DNA of 64,000 nucleotides, from the NCBI GenBank assembly GCA_004194705.1, contig SADC01000145.1, positions 1 to 64,000 of the forward strand, written 5' to 3'. Origin of the DNA: Ditylenchus dipsaci. Its lineage: Eukaryota > Nematoda > Chromadorea > Rhabditida > Anguinidae. The translations under genes and the position numbers were made by a program. The notes under the pieces were generated by a model that ran no database searches, was not told where the DNA came from, and saw nothing but the letters and a program-made list of their open reading frames with translations. Of the stretch, positions 12,701-24,700 are shown in pieces; positions within the stretch are counted from its first letter, which is position 1; the number at the start of each line of letters is the position of its first letter.

Positions 12701-15700
12701 AATGTGGCGAAAAGTGCGAGCCTAACTACTACGGAATCGGATGTCTAACAAAGTGCAACTGCAAAAACGGGGCCGAATGCAACTTCCAGTATGGTACCTG
12801 CAATTGTACCTCCGGCTTCAGAGGACCAAGTTGTGGTCTGACCTGTTGGGGCAACAGTGCTCTGGAAAAGTGCACCAAATGTGATTGCCAGAATGAAGCA
12901 GGATGTGACCCTCTGACTGGACAATGCAAATGTGGGCCGGGATGGACTGGTGAAAAATGCCAACATACCTGCGGTGGTGCTTCCCACTACGGGATCGATT
13001 GCCAACAGAAGTGTGCTTGTGACAATGGGGACTGTGACCCTATGTCTGGAGCTTGCAAATGCAAAGATGGATGGCATGGTAAGATATTTAGTTTGTTAAA
13101 GGGGGGGGGTGAGACTTTTACGGCTACTTTTTGACATCAACTGCTACTTCACTTCAAATACTTTTTTTCGTATTTTTTTTGTTTTTGTATATCAGACTTA
13201 TGATTTACGGGTGTGACAATGGAGTCTGTGATGAAAAAAACGTTTTGCCGATTTATTTTTCACACAAACTCCCCAATTATTGTAGGTGAGTCTTGTTCCA
13301 GCCGCTGTGAAGCCGACAAATGGGGTGAGAACTGCGACAATGCTTGTGATTGCTCAGGCTTCGGAACCTGCGACCAGCACACCGGCCGTTGTATGTGCAC
13401 AGATGGACGCATCGGCAACAGGTGCGAAGAAGCTTGTCCAGCTGACAAGTATGGCCAAGGCTGTCTGCAGAAATGCCCCAACTGTGGTCAAGGCCAGTAT
13501 TGTGACCCAGCTAGTGGTGTGTGTCACACTTGTGATCCAGGAAAATCAGGCTTCAGATGTGAGCAGTCTTGCCCCGAAGGTACTTTTTTCATGTGCCATT
13601 GATTTAAGTAACAGATGCCACTGGTATTTCACGGAGTAGGTACTTTTGTCCCCTTTTTCCATTTATGGAAAAAAGGGACAAACGAATTACGTAATTCGTT
13701 TGTAACCTTTTTTCCACTTTTTAAATTCGCCCCTTTTACATTTCATTTATTTGGCTTCTGTTTCATCTTTCTTTAACTTTTTTTACTCTTAGTCGAACCC
13801 TTAGGCCTAGTCCACAATGAGTGAGGATTTTTTTAGGGCTCCTCACTCGTAAATAGCCATAACTTTTTTTTTAGTTTTTCAAAAATTGTTCTGTTGGTGC
13901 CGTAGTGTAGGTCAGATTAAGGGCCGCCAACAAAATAATTTTTGAAAAGGTAAAAAAAAGTTATGGCCATTTCCGAGTGAGGGGTCAGAAAAAAAATCCG
14001 CACTCATTGGGGACTAGATCTTAAGCGCAGGATAAGCCAGCGCCAGTCCATTTCCAACCAACCTTAACCATCCAAACTAAAATAGATGGGGTAGGTGTCT
14101 CCTGTTCAGATGGGTATCCATCTGGATGGCCTAAAAAATTAAAATTTCTTAAAAATAAACCATTTTTTCTAACTTAAAGTTGTGTGGGGAATTGGGTTTG
14201 TTAAGTCCAAAATTGAGATTTCATACATTCTAACTTCAATACTTAGGGTGGGTACCTCCCGTTAGGTGGATATCCACCTGGATATCTCCACCCAAACGAC
14301 CCTCGTCCACTTGAAATTTTTTTAAAGTTTTCGGGCTACAAAACATGTTTTCTGCACTAATTCGAACATGCTGAAGACGGTTTGACAGTACTAAAATCAC
14401 GTTTTATCGAGTTATTGTGAATTATTGATTTATCAAAATCAATCATTTAAGATAACTTAAAAGTTTACTCTCTCGATGAATCACGATTTTACCACTGTCA
14501 AACCATCTTCAGCATTCTCGAATTAGTCCAGAAAAATTGTTTTGGAACCCAAAACCTTCAAAAAAATTTTATCAAAGTGGACGACTGCTTGGTTTGGTGA
14601 ATGGATCACCCAGTAGAACTGAGATTTGATTACAGAAACCATTTAAAATGATAGGAGTTCTTTGCAAGACAAATAAGTTAATTTAGAAATTTAAAACCAA
14701 AAAAGCGCGAATTCAAAAAGTGGGAAAAAGGGACAAACGAATTACGTAATTCCTTTGTCCCCTTTTTTCATGAATGAGAAAAAGGGGACAAAAGGCTACG
14801 ACCCGTATTTCACAGCCATGTATCATAGCATTTTGATGTATTTTCACAAAAAACCTCTACTTTTTACTTCACGGGTCAAAAACTCAAAATTTTTTACAGC
14901 AAACCCAAACCTAATACTAAAACGTCTCCGCTGTTGAAAGGGCTTTACAATCAGACCAAAATATCCTAATATTTACCAAAATACCTAAAATATCTTAATT
15001 AGACAAACTTTCAAAGTTAACCTGAACCGATATTAAGGATGAAGTTTTGTAATTTAAATAGGTACTTGGGGTGTTGGCTGTTCGCAGAAGTGCTTGTGTG
15101 GAGCTGGGCATGCGTGCAATAATGTGGATGGCAGCTGTGAATGTGCCATTGGTTACACTGGTCGATTCTGCGAGAATCGTAAGTTTTTTCAGCTTTTAGT
15201 GAAGCCCCTGTTAAATCTAGTGATCTAAAGTAATAATTGGACCGCAGTTTAATGCCCCTACCTTATTTTTCCTACAAAAGTGCTTTATTTCTTTCAAGGC
15301 TTATACAGGGTGCGTCAAAATTACGCTTGCATTTCTTATTCAGCTTTTTGAATTGAATTTTATCGATTCCTTACATTTTTTATGCGTGTAGCTCTTATTA
15401 TATCTGCTGGCCTGCCATGTTTTTCATAGAAAATAATATTTTTAATGTGTTTGGGATTGCATATGGATGCAAGTATAGCAAAGGGTGTAAAATCTCTGAG
15501 CCTATAGGCCGTTTTCAAACCCAGCAATTGGCAGAACAGAAAAAACTATATGAAGTGAGTTGGACGATGGTGGTCCCGTTACCGCAAGTGTTGCACTATT
15601 TTTCTTCTACAAAATCATACGTCTGAGGAGATTTTTGGAAAAAAATTCGGAAATTGACTGAGCAAGGAGCTACCTCGCAAAATTTTAAAAAAAATGCACA

Positions 15701-18700
15701 CGTAATTTTGACGCACCCCTGTAGTTTTTCAGTTACCAATTGAAACCATTCGGAAGAACAGGAAAAACGGCACCAGAAAGTGCTGCAAAGTGCATTAAAA
15801 ACGGGCCTCCAGAGTGTTTAGCAAGACTCTCAAAAGAAAGTTCAAAAACGATTTCGACGTGAAATTTCAGTTTCGTTAATGAAACCTGGATTTTTGACAT
15901 CAAATTCGTGTTCAGCGTGATCGATTTCCTTATAAACTGCCTTAAAGGGCATGCCACGCTAATAAGAGGTGGTGCCCGGGAATTCGAATTTTTTTCCTGA
16001 TCATTGAAGTTCTGTACGGATTTTTCAACTTGGTTTCTAACAAAACCACACCTAAAATTAAATTCTAGGTCTTGTTTTGTTAGAAACCAAGTTGAAAAAT
16101 CCGTACAGAACTTCAATGATCAGGAAAAAAATTCGAATTCCGGGCACCACCTCTTATTAGCGTGGGCATGCCCCTTTAAATCTATGACTTTGCTGGCAAA
16201 TTTTGAATTCCGCACAAGACAACAATTATTCAAATCTCGAATTTTTTAAAATTAAAATAATTGTTGTCTTGAGCGGAATTCAAAATTTGCCAGCAAAGTC
16301 ATAGATTTAAGGGCAGTTTTATAAGGAAATCGATCACGCTGAACACGAATTTGATGTCAAAAATCCAGGTTTCATTAACGAAACTGAAATTTTACGTCGA
16401 AATCGTTTTTGAACTTTCTTTTGAGAGTCTTGCTAAACACTCTGGAGGCCCGTTTTTAATGCACTTTGCAGCACTTTCCGGTGCAGTTTTTCATGTTCTT
16501 TCGAATGGTATCAATTGGTAACTGAAAAAACGACCTTATCACACTTTTTAGTTCTTATTTAAGTATCAACAACGCTTTTAAAAAATGGCAGAAATATTTC
16601 TTTGAAGTAAAACTTTTACATAAAATTGTCATACATACCTCGATGATACCTTATTTGAAAGCCCATGATCTGCGCTTTCTTTTAAGTTATAATTTATTGA
16701 ATTCGATAATGCAAATTGACGAGATCTGCCCTCTTGAAGTTGCATACAGAAAATGTTGACTTGGTTGGTTTGTAGGGGCAGCTGACCCGTAAATACCAAC
16801 TTTTTTTCAATTTTTTTTTCACCATCGTGCTCACCGAGAAATTCTGAGTCGAACGAATATAAATGGCTCCTCGACCGTCCTAGTGTTAAAAGACCATACT
16901 TGTTGATGACAATGAGAATTTGGCAAATTCAAATGCGCGCGGACAATTCTCTTTCGTCTCGCTTTCTACTCTTTCGAGTCGTTCAAAATAACTCAAAAGA
17001 GTAGAGTGCGAGACGAAAGAGAAGTGTCCCGCGCGCATTTGAATTTGTCAAATTCTTATTGTCATCAACAAGTATGGTCCTTTAATTAGGTTCTTCTATT
17101 TAAAGAATCCTAATTAGGATGTGTATCCTAGCAAGATATTGTAGGAGCAAATAGGATCAAAAGATCCTATTTGTTCCTAATTCAATAAGGAATAGGATTA
17201 ATTTCTCGACCCTGCTTACAACTAGTCTTTGGTTTTGAGTGAAAGTATCATTAAAGAATTTAGAAAATGACGAAAAAATGAATAAAAGTTGAGAAAAATG
17301 AGTGGGCAAAAGAGTGACATACCGAAGTCCCTAAAATACATGACCAATAAAACCTGTGAAACTTTGACAGAATGTTCTCCTGGAACGTGGGGCTTTAACT
17401 GCACTCAGAAGTGTCGCCAATGCAACAATAATGGAGTGTGCAGTCCAATCGATGGAGAGTGCAAATGCCCGCCTGGATTCGAGGAGAAACATGTCAAAGA
17501 AGTAAGTTTTACTAGATTTCATGATTATAAAATAACAAAATATTGGTTTGCAGAATGTTCAGATGGACTGTGGGGCGTCAACTGCCTGAGGAATTGCACT
17601 TGTAGCAGCGATAGGAAATTGTGCGACTCAGTCACAGGACATTGTGAATGTGCGTCAGGTGCGTTTAGTATATCAATCTAGGGGTCAAAATTTTAACAAC
17701 TGTACTTCTCAAGTAATAGCTACTAGATCCATGGGAATACAGCTCGCTAACATGGCTCTAGGTGAATTGAACCTCTACAAATTGAACCTCTACAAATTGA
17801 ACCCCGTAAATTGACCCTCCGGTAAATTGAACCTCCGGTAAATTGAACCTCGGTAAATTGAACCTCAAAATTTGTCTTGAGAGGATTTTTTTATTCAAAA
17901 GATTTTAACGCTGGTGTCATATGCACCTCTACCACCAGCCTTTAGCATGGGCTGTAGGAAAGGGAAAGGAATATTAAAAAGCCACTTGATCCATCTTATT
18001 CAACCTCAATGGTCCAGATCCACTCTCAGTTATTCAGATCAACTCTTAATGATCCAGAACCACCCTCAGTGGTTCAAGTCCACCCCAAATGGTCCAGATT
18101 GACCCTGAGGGGTCCTTATACACTTTCACCAGTCCAGATCCACTACAGATAGTTTAGATCCATCCTCAGTGGTCTTGATGTAACCTGGATGTAAAAAATC
18201 TTTGGATGTCTCTTGTCATTTGGGCGCCCAGTAAACAAAAATGCAGTCAACCCTCTCCGTTATAAAATTTTAAATTATTCATTTTTTGTCATGTGAGGAG
18301 CTTTTATAATTCAAATTGTCTTTCTATAATCCAACCGCAGTTCTACTGGATGATCCATGCACTAATTAAACCAAGTGGTCGTCCACTTGAATTAAAAAAA
18401 ATTTTTGTTTTTCATGTTCTAAAACCTATTTTCTGGACTATTTCGGTCATGCTTAAGATGGTTTGATAGTAGCAAAATGCAGTTTTGTCGGGTATTTTTT
18501 GATTTTTGGGAAATAATTGGTTCCACCAAAACTCGATTGTAGCAAAACTCAAAAATAGCCGAGAAAACGGCATTTTACCACTATCAGACCATCTTCAGCA
18601 TGCCCGAATCAGTCCTGAAAACAGGTTTCGGGTTCCGAAAAAGTTAAGAAATTTTTGATCAAGTGAACGACCACTTGGTTTGGTTGGTTCAGACTAAAAA

Positions 18701-21700
18701 ATTAAATTCCTGCAAATTTTTTGCTTTTGCAAAATTTTAAGTCAATGGGTACACTGAGAGTGCGAGTGCCAGCTGCATATTACCGCGTGGATACCCTAAG
18801 GGATAGGAAACTACTCCAGAACTGGGGTTTCGGCTAAATGCAAAATTTTTTGGATACTGGAGGTGGATACCCATTTAGGGAATGTGGTACCAGTGTGATT
18901 ACATTACTCACCGTGAGAATAGGTGATCTCCTAAATAACAGTCTATGGCTCTTACTCAAAAAAAGTAATATCTGCTTCCACCGGGATTTGAACCTGTAAC
19001 CTCAAAAATTTGGAGGTGGAATTCACCAGGGGAGAGTTCACCGGACGGAGGATTTACCGCAGTGGAGTACCGTATTTTCTCTATTAAACGCCCCGGGGCG
19101 TTTATTTTTTCAACCCTTGAAAAATCGAAAAAAAAAATATTTCGATTTTGAGATTTTTGGGTGCTCAACCAAAATCTGAAAAATGGAATCAGGTAAACTC
19201 GTGCTAATTAAGAAAACGCAAAAAACAGATTTGCAAAATTATTTTTTGGGCTGAGATATAGGTCACTGAAGGGGGGCGTTTATTAGAGAGGGGGCGTTTA
19301 TTGAAGAGGGGCGTTTAATAGAGAAAATACGGTATACGGACTTCCTTGAAACACGGTGACCTGGCAACTGAACTGGAAAAAAATATCTCTTGAATAAAAA
19401 AATCCTCTCAAGACAAATTTTGAGGTTCAATTTACCGAGGTTCAATTTACCGAGGTTCAATTTACCGGAGGGTCGATTTACCGGGGTTCAATTTGTAGAG
19501 GTTCAATTTGTAGAGGTTCAATTTGTAGAGGTTCAATTTACCGCCGCCCCGCTAACATACCGTATTTTCTCTATTAATCCCCCACTCTCTAATAATCCCC
19601 CACCATATGGACCTTATATCTCAGCCTAGAGCAGACATTTTGCAAATCTGTTTTTTGCGTTTTCTTGATTAGCACGAGCACTCCTCATTCCACTTTTCAG
19701 ATTTTGGTTAAGTAAAATCTCGAAATCGACCTCAAATTTTTCTGATTTTTTAGGGGTTGAAAAATAATCCCGCATAGGGGTTTAATAGAGAAAATACGGT
19801 ACCATAAAAATAATCATTTGATTCAGGACTCAAAGGCGATAAATGTGACCAGTACTGCGATCCGGGATTCTGGGGTACTCACACCTTTTCCTTCCAAACA
19901 AATTCTCAATTTGAACAATTTAGGTGCTGATTGTGTCAAAGAATGCAACTGTAGGCCCGAGACTTCCACTTGCCAAGCACCTACTGGAGTATGTCTTTGC
20001 CATACTGGCTATTGGGGACCTCGGTGTGAAAAAAGTGAGTATCTGGATAACTATATTATAAGAATACTTTAAACCTAAATTAATTTAGCATGTCCGGCTG
20101 GCAACTTTGGCAAAGACTGCAAGGAGAGCTGCGGCAAGTGCCAAGATGGTGAGATCTGTGACCCAGTTCTGGGATGTTGCGAGCCCAACAATGGCTATTG
20201 TGGACAGGCTTGTGAGTTGACAGATTGTTTTATTTGTAAAATTTCTTGAAGCCAACACCAAGACAGGGGCCTCTTAGCCGTAGTCCAGAAATGCTTTAAA
20301 TTTTCGGGTTTAAATCAAAATCAATATTTGCTACAGATTTTCTACCTTATTCAAATGGCTTCGCTCACAGTCTATTTCAGATTTCAGAAATATAGATAAA
20401 ATTGAAATCTTAAATTATTTAAGTTTCAATTTCAAAAATTATGAGCGGGGCCAATGTAACCACAAAGCATTTAAAATTCAGGGCTCGCAATCGTCCTTTT
20501 TAAAAGATTTGTCCTTTATGGGGGCCCAAAATGTTTTTTATTTTTGAAGTTTTTAGTCAAAATCTTTTTTTCGCTCCAAATCAGCAATAAGCACTGGATA
20601 AAATGACCCTTTTTCTTCAATGTACTTTTTTACCCAAATGTCTTTTTTCGAAATTTTTCATTTCGAACCTGTTAAAATTGGACAATACTTTTTTTGTCAC
20701 AGATTCACTTTTTTGTACCAGATTCACTTTTTTCTGTCACAGATTTTCTCATTTCTGTCACAGATTTGGTTCTCGACACGAAATCAACAATTTTTAAAAT
20801 ATTTTGTGTGAAATTCAGGGTGGCAAAGACCAGATGGCTGGAGACCCACTCCGGAATGGCCAAAAGGCCAAAATTACTGGTTTTTTGAATTTTCACTAAA
20901 TGGATAAGTAAACTTTTTGAGAAAAATCGATTGAGCGGATCAGATTTCGGTTCCGATGGGCTTAATCGCCCACAACTTTACCCTGAACCACCAAAAACCT
21001 GGAATTCTGAGCGATTAAGCCGATCGGACCCGAAATATGATCCGCTTAATCGATTTTTCTCATAAAGTTTACTCCCCCTTTAATGAACCCCCAAAAAACC
21101 AGTAATTTTGGCCTTTTGGCCATTCCGGGTGGGTCTCCAGCCATCTGGGTTTTGCCCACCCCTGAATTTCACACAAAAAATTTTAAAAATTGTTGATTTC
21201 GTGTCGAGAACCGAATCTGTGACAGAAATGAAGAAATCTGTGACAGAAAAAGTCAATCTGGTACAAAAAAGTGAATCTGTGACAAAAAAAGTTTTGCCCG
21301 CTAAAATTGCTAAAAAATTTACTATTTGAATTATGAGTATTATTTGCAAATTTTTGTCTCCACTTGAGTTGTGACAATTTCAAATGTTGCAAGTTATTGC
21401 TGAGCAAAAAGCACGAGTATCTAGTCACCTAAGTTAAAAAATATCATAAACAGCCTACCGTAAATACTCTAATAAACGGAGACTCTCTAATAAACGGAGA
21501 CTCTCTAATAAACGGAGACTCTCCGAGGAGGGTTGAAAAATAAAAGGAGACCCTCTAATAAACGGAGACCCCGGTACAATAAAATCGTGCAATACAATTC
21601 GACCAAACAATTTTGAACGACGTATATTGACGATAAGCGAGAAAGAAAAGAATCGACAGACATTTATTCGACAAACAATAACTGTTCATCATCAGCCAAC

Positions 21701-24700
21701 ATCTCAAAATTCGGTTCTCCTCGTCTTCCTCGATACCCGCATCTTCAGAGTCGTTGCTTCCGTCACCAGCCATCTGTTGAGCTCTAAATTCTTTTAGAAG
21801 CTGCAATCTTTTTGTGCCGATGGATCCGTCCGGTTTGAAGCAGGTGATCTTGTCATCTCCCGGGCCGTCAATCGGAGTAGTCAATGCGCAGACTATGTTT
21901 CTGAAATGGAATAATCGAAAATAAGAGATTACGAGAAATTCAAAAAATTCTTACACTTGCTGCTTGAGATCGTTTTCCTGTTTTGTCCACTCTTGAATTC
22001 GAGCCCAAGTGACACAGAACTTCTTGGATTTGACCGATTTGTTCTTGCGCGCCCATTCGGCCGCCTCAAGCTTTGTCGCCGCATTGTAGTGGTGTCGCTT
22101 CCGGCTGCTTTTCGGCGTTCCCTCATCCTAGTGCAACTGCAGCTCATATTCTTCGCCAGAAAGCATCTGGAAAAATCGATAACGAAAGTAGGTAAACAAA
22201 TCTACAAAAACCTACATTCAATCGCTCCTCGTCTTCCGCGTTGATGGCTGCCTGTCGATCCCAGTTCTCGTTAGCTTCTTGCATCGCATCCATTCGAGCC
22301 GCTTGATCGGAGTTTTCGTTAGAGGCCATCTTAAATCAGCAAATGAGGACAAAGTAAACAGCGAAAATAGCTTGAGTTTACAATCCCCCCCCCACAGGGA
22401 CTGCTCGGATGGAGGAGATAACATCATATTCGTGTTTCTCGACCCCGATTTCATGAGAAAGCCGCGTGTTTTTTTAATTTTTCGAAAAAAAAATTTTTTC
22501 AATCCACAGGGGGGGTATCATGGTTTTTAGTCAAAATTTGAAAAATTTAAATTGGCGCCTTTTGAATTTAAAAGGGAATAAGGGCTGTATAGGGAGGGGA
22601 AGGGAATAAAAGGGGGCCACTAATCACACAAGGGCCACTAGCAAGAAGATGTTGAACATAGTTTTGAATACTGGGGCCTACCGCATAAATAAACTCTGGT
22701 ATGCATGCTTTTTCATGCATCCAGAGTCACTTTCGAGTGATTTGTGTCTAAGGTATGTGGGTGTGCGCATCTCAACTCCAAGCCCCCAAGCCCCCTGCGC
22801 CCCCGAAGGGGGCGCAGGGGCTTGAGAGTTAGAGATGCGCGCACACACTTACCTTAGACATGATTCCGAGAAGTACTCTTGACCATAAAATGCATATAGA
22901 GTCTGTTTTTTCCACGGCCCAGTTGAAAAACATGGTGAGGCAGTCGAAGAATACATATATTACTTTTATATTGTTCTGCCATAAAAGTGGCCCCCTTTTA
23001 TTCCCTTCCCCTCCCAATACAGCCCTTAATCCCTTTTAAATTCAAAAGGCGCCAATTTAAATTTTTCAAATTTTGACTAAAAAACCATGATACCCCCCCT
23101 GTGGATTGAAAAAATTTTTTTTTCGAAAAATTAAAAAAAACACGCGGCTTTCTCATGAAATCGGGGTCGAGAACACGAATATGATGTTATCTCCTCCATC
23201 CGAGCAGTCCCTGTGGGGGGGGGATTGTAAACTGCAACCGCGAAAATAATAAACCCCAAGCAAACTGATGACAAAAATTAATTTTTCTGCCTTATTTTTA
23301 GTCTGACCGTTTCAAAAGATATTCTGTCTGAAAATGTTTTGAACGAATTTTGTTTTTGAATTATTTTTGAGACATAACAGAATTCAAATCAAACTGTTTT
23401 GAAGGTTGAAAAATAAACGGAGACTCTCTAATAAACGGAGACTCTCTAATAAACGGAGACCCTCCGAGGAGGTTGAAAAATAAACGGAGATCTCCGTTTA
23501 TTAGAGTATTTACGGTAATCATAAAAGGCGCAAGTTCATAAAGCGTGGTCAGTCGACCCTCGAAATTGTGGTCAGTTGATTTTACCGGCCCATACAGGGG
23601 TTTCAAAAAAACTCTCCCATATTTGAAAAATTGGTTTACTTAACCCCTTGCCCGGCCGATTTCCGAATTTTTTGGAAATCTCCACATATTAGGTCATGTT
23701 AGGTTTTAAACACGCTAAGAATGTTGTTTTCTATGATAAAAATGCAGAAAAATGAATAAAAAAAGTTACGTTCAAAGATTGCTTTTAAAAATTAGTTTAC
23801 GTTGTTTTTTTAAACGGTGGAGTTTTTTTGAAACTGTAGAGTGAATTAGCTTCGCCCTGCTTTTTGATGAAAAAATTATTGCTTTCTTGCTCAAATAATA
23901 ATCGTCACCCACCATGCAGATTCGAGCTTGAGCACTTTTGTACGAACGTTTTAATTGATTGAGATTTTAATTTTTTTTTCACCAAATTCTGTTTTTAGAC
24001 GCTGAACAACAAAGAATCGGAAGCACTACCACCACTATTGGTTTCAGTGCAATGGCGCTAATAGTAATATCGGCAGTATTATTGGTGTTTGTGTTCTACT
24101 ATAGACGAAAGTACCACAAGGAGAAGGACCCCTCGCTGCCTGTGGTCACGTAAGTTTTGGCTAAATTTGGTGTATTAAAATGAAGTTTGGAAAGTTGCAG
24201 ATTCCATCCCGAAAAAGAGTACACCTATGGTGAAAATGGAGGTATATCCTCTGGAGGTGCCGTAATAGACCCAAAACATGAATTTGACAATCCACTCTAC
24301 AGTCAAACTGACGATATAGCCAAGGAAAATGAGTTAGCTATGAAGAAGAAGTTGCACGACAACTATAGCAAGACGCAAAGTAGGAATTTGGGTTAAGGGC
24401 ATACAGTCGACTCTCGATATAAGGACACTCAGGGGACCGGCAAAAGTTCGTTCCCGCCTTGGGTCCGACACTTTTTTTAGCCCGATTTTCGAAAATTTTC
24501 ACCGGTTTTGTTTTGACAGTTTGGTTCCAAATATCGCAAGGATTCCGATTTTGCCGATCGTTTTTTAGAAATCCAGATTTTTTCCTATAAAAAAGCAAAA
24601 ACTCGATTTAAACACAGGCTTTTTCAAAAATCCCTGTCCTTATATCGAGTTTTTGCTTTTTTAGAAGAAAAAAATCTGGATTTTTGAAAACGATCGGCAA

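Larger units (their letters stand above)
13640..14794. mobile_element. Inverted-repeat element in ced-1 intron 11 with GAATTACGTAATTC ends
   Basis: The ends, about 90 bp each (13640-13732 and 14705-14794), are inverted and each contains AAAAAGGGGACAAA plus the palindrome GAATTACGTAATTC. The interior holds two further hairpin elements (13807-14017 and 14291-14610), so this is a nested cluster. No transposase. Confidence 0.65.
17755..19550. mobile_element. Foldback-type element with GTAAATTGAACCTCC repeat ends
   Basis: The left end (about 17762-17900) repeats AAATTGAACCTC(CGGT/TAC). The right end (about 19388-19545) carries the inverse GAGGTTCAATTTACCG units. Just inside the arrays the arms continue as AAATTTGTCTTGAGAGGATT and its inverse. 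GCTAACAT(G/A) flanks both sides (17746-17754 and 19551-19559), a probable 8-9 bp target duplication. The interior contains a tandem TCAGTGGTCCAGATCCAC-like region (about 18000-18175), a palindromic MITE (18364-18684), a tRNA-like box and another MITE (19068-19334). No transposase was recognised. Confidence 0.75.
21456..23517. mobile_element. 2.06-kb element with TACCGTAAATACTCTAATAA ends and an encoded DNA-binding-type protein
   Basis: Inverted ends begin TACCGTAAATACTCTAATAA at 21456 and end with the inverse at 23517. Inside each end lies a short array of AATAAACGGAGACTCTCT units (21470-21590 and 23408-23490). The ends resemble those of the 0.25-kb MITEs at 19068 and 19558 (TACCGTATTTTCTCTATTAA), which also share TTGAAAAATAAA next to the ends. 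It encodes a minus-strand spliced gene (21555-22329) and contains a nested palindrome (22374-23240). It lies in ced-1 intron 17. Confidence 0.75.

Noticed and set aside
12729..13077. Minus-strand open frames opposite ced-1 exon 10
   Set aside because: Antisense shadow of the cysteine-rich EGF exon; all evidence supports the plus strand.
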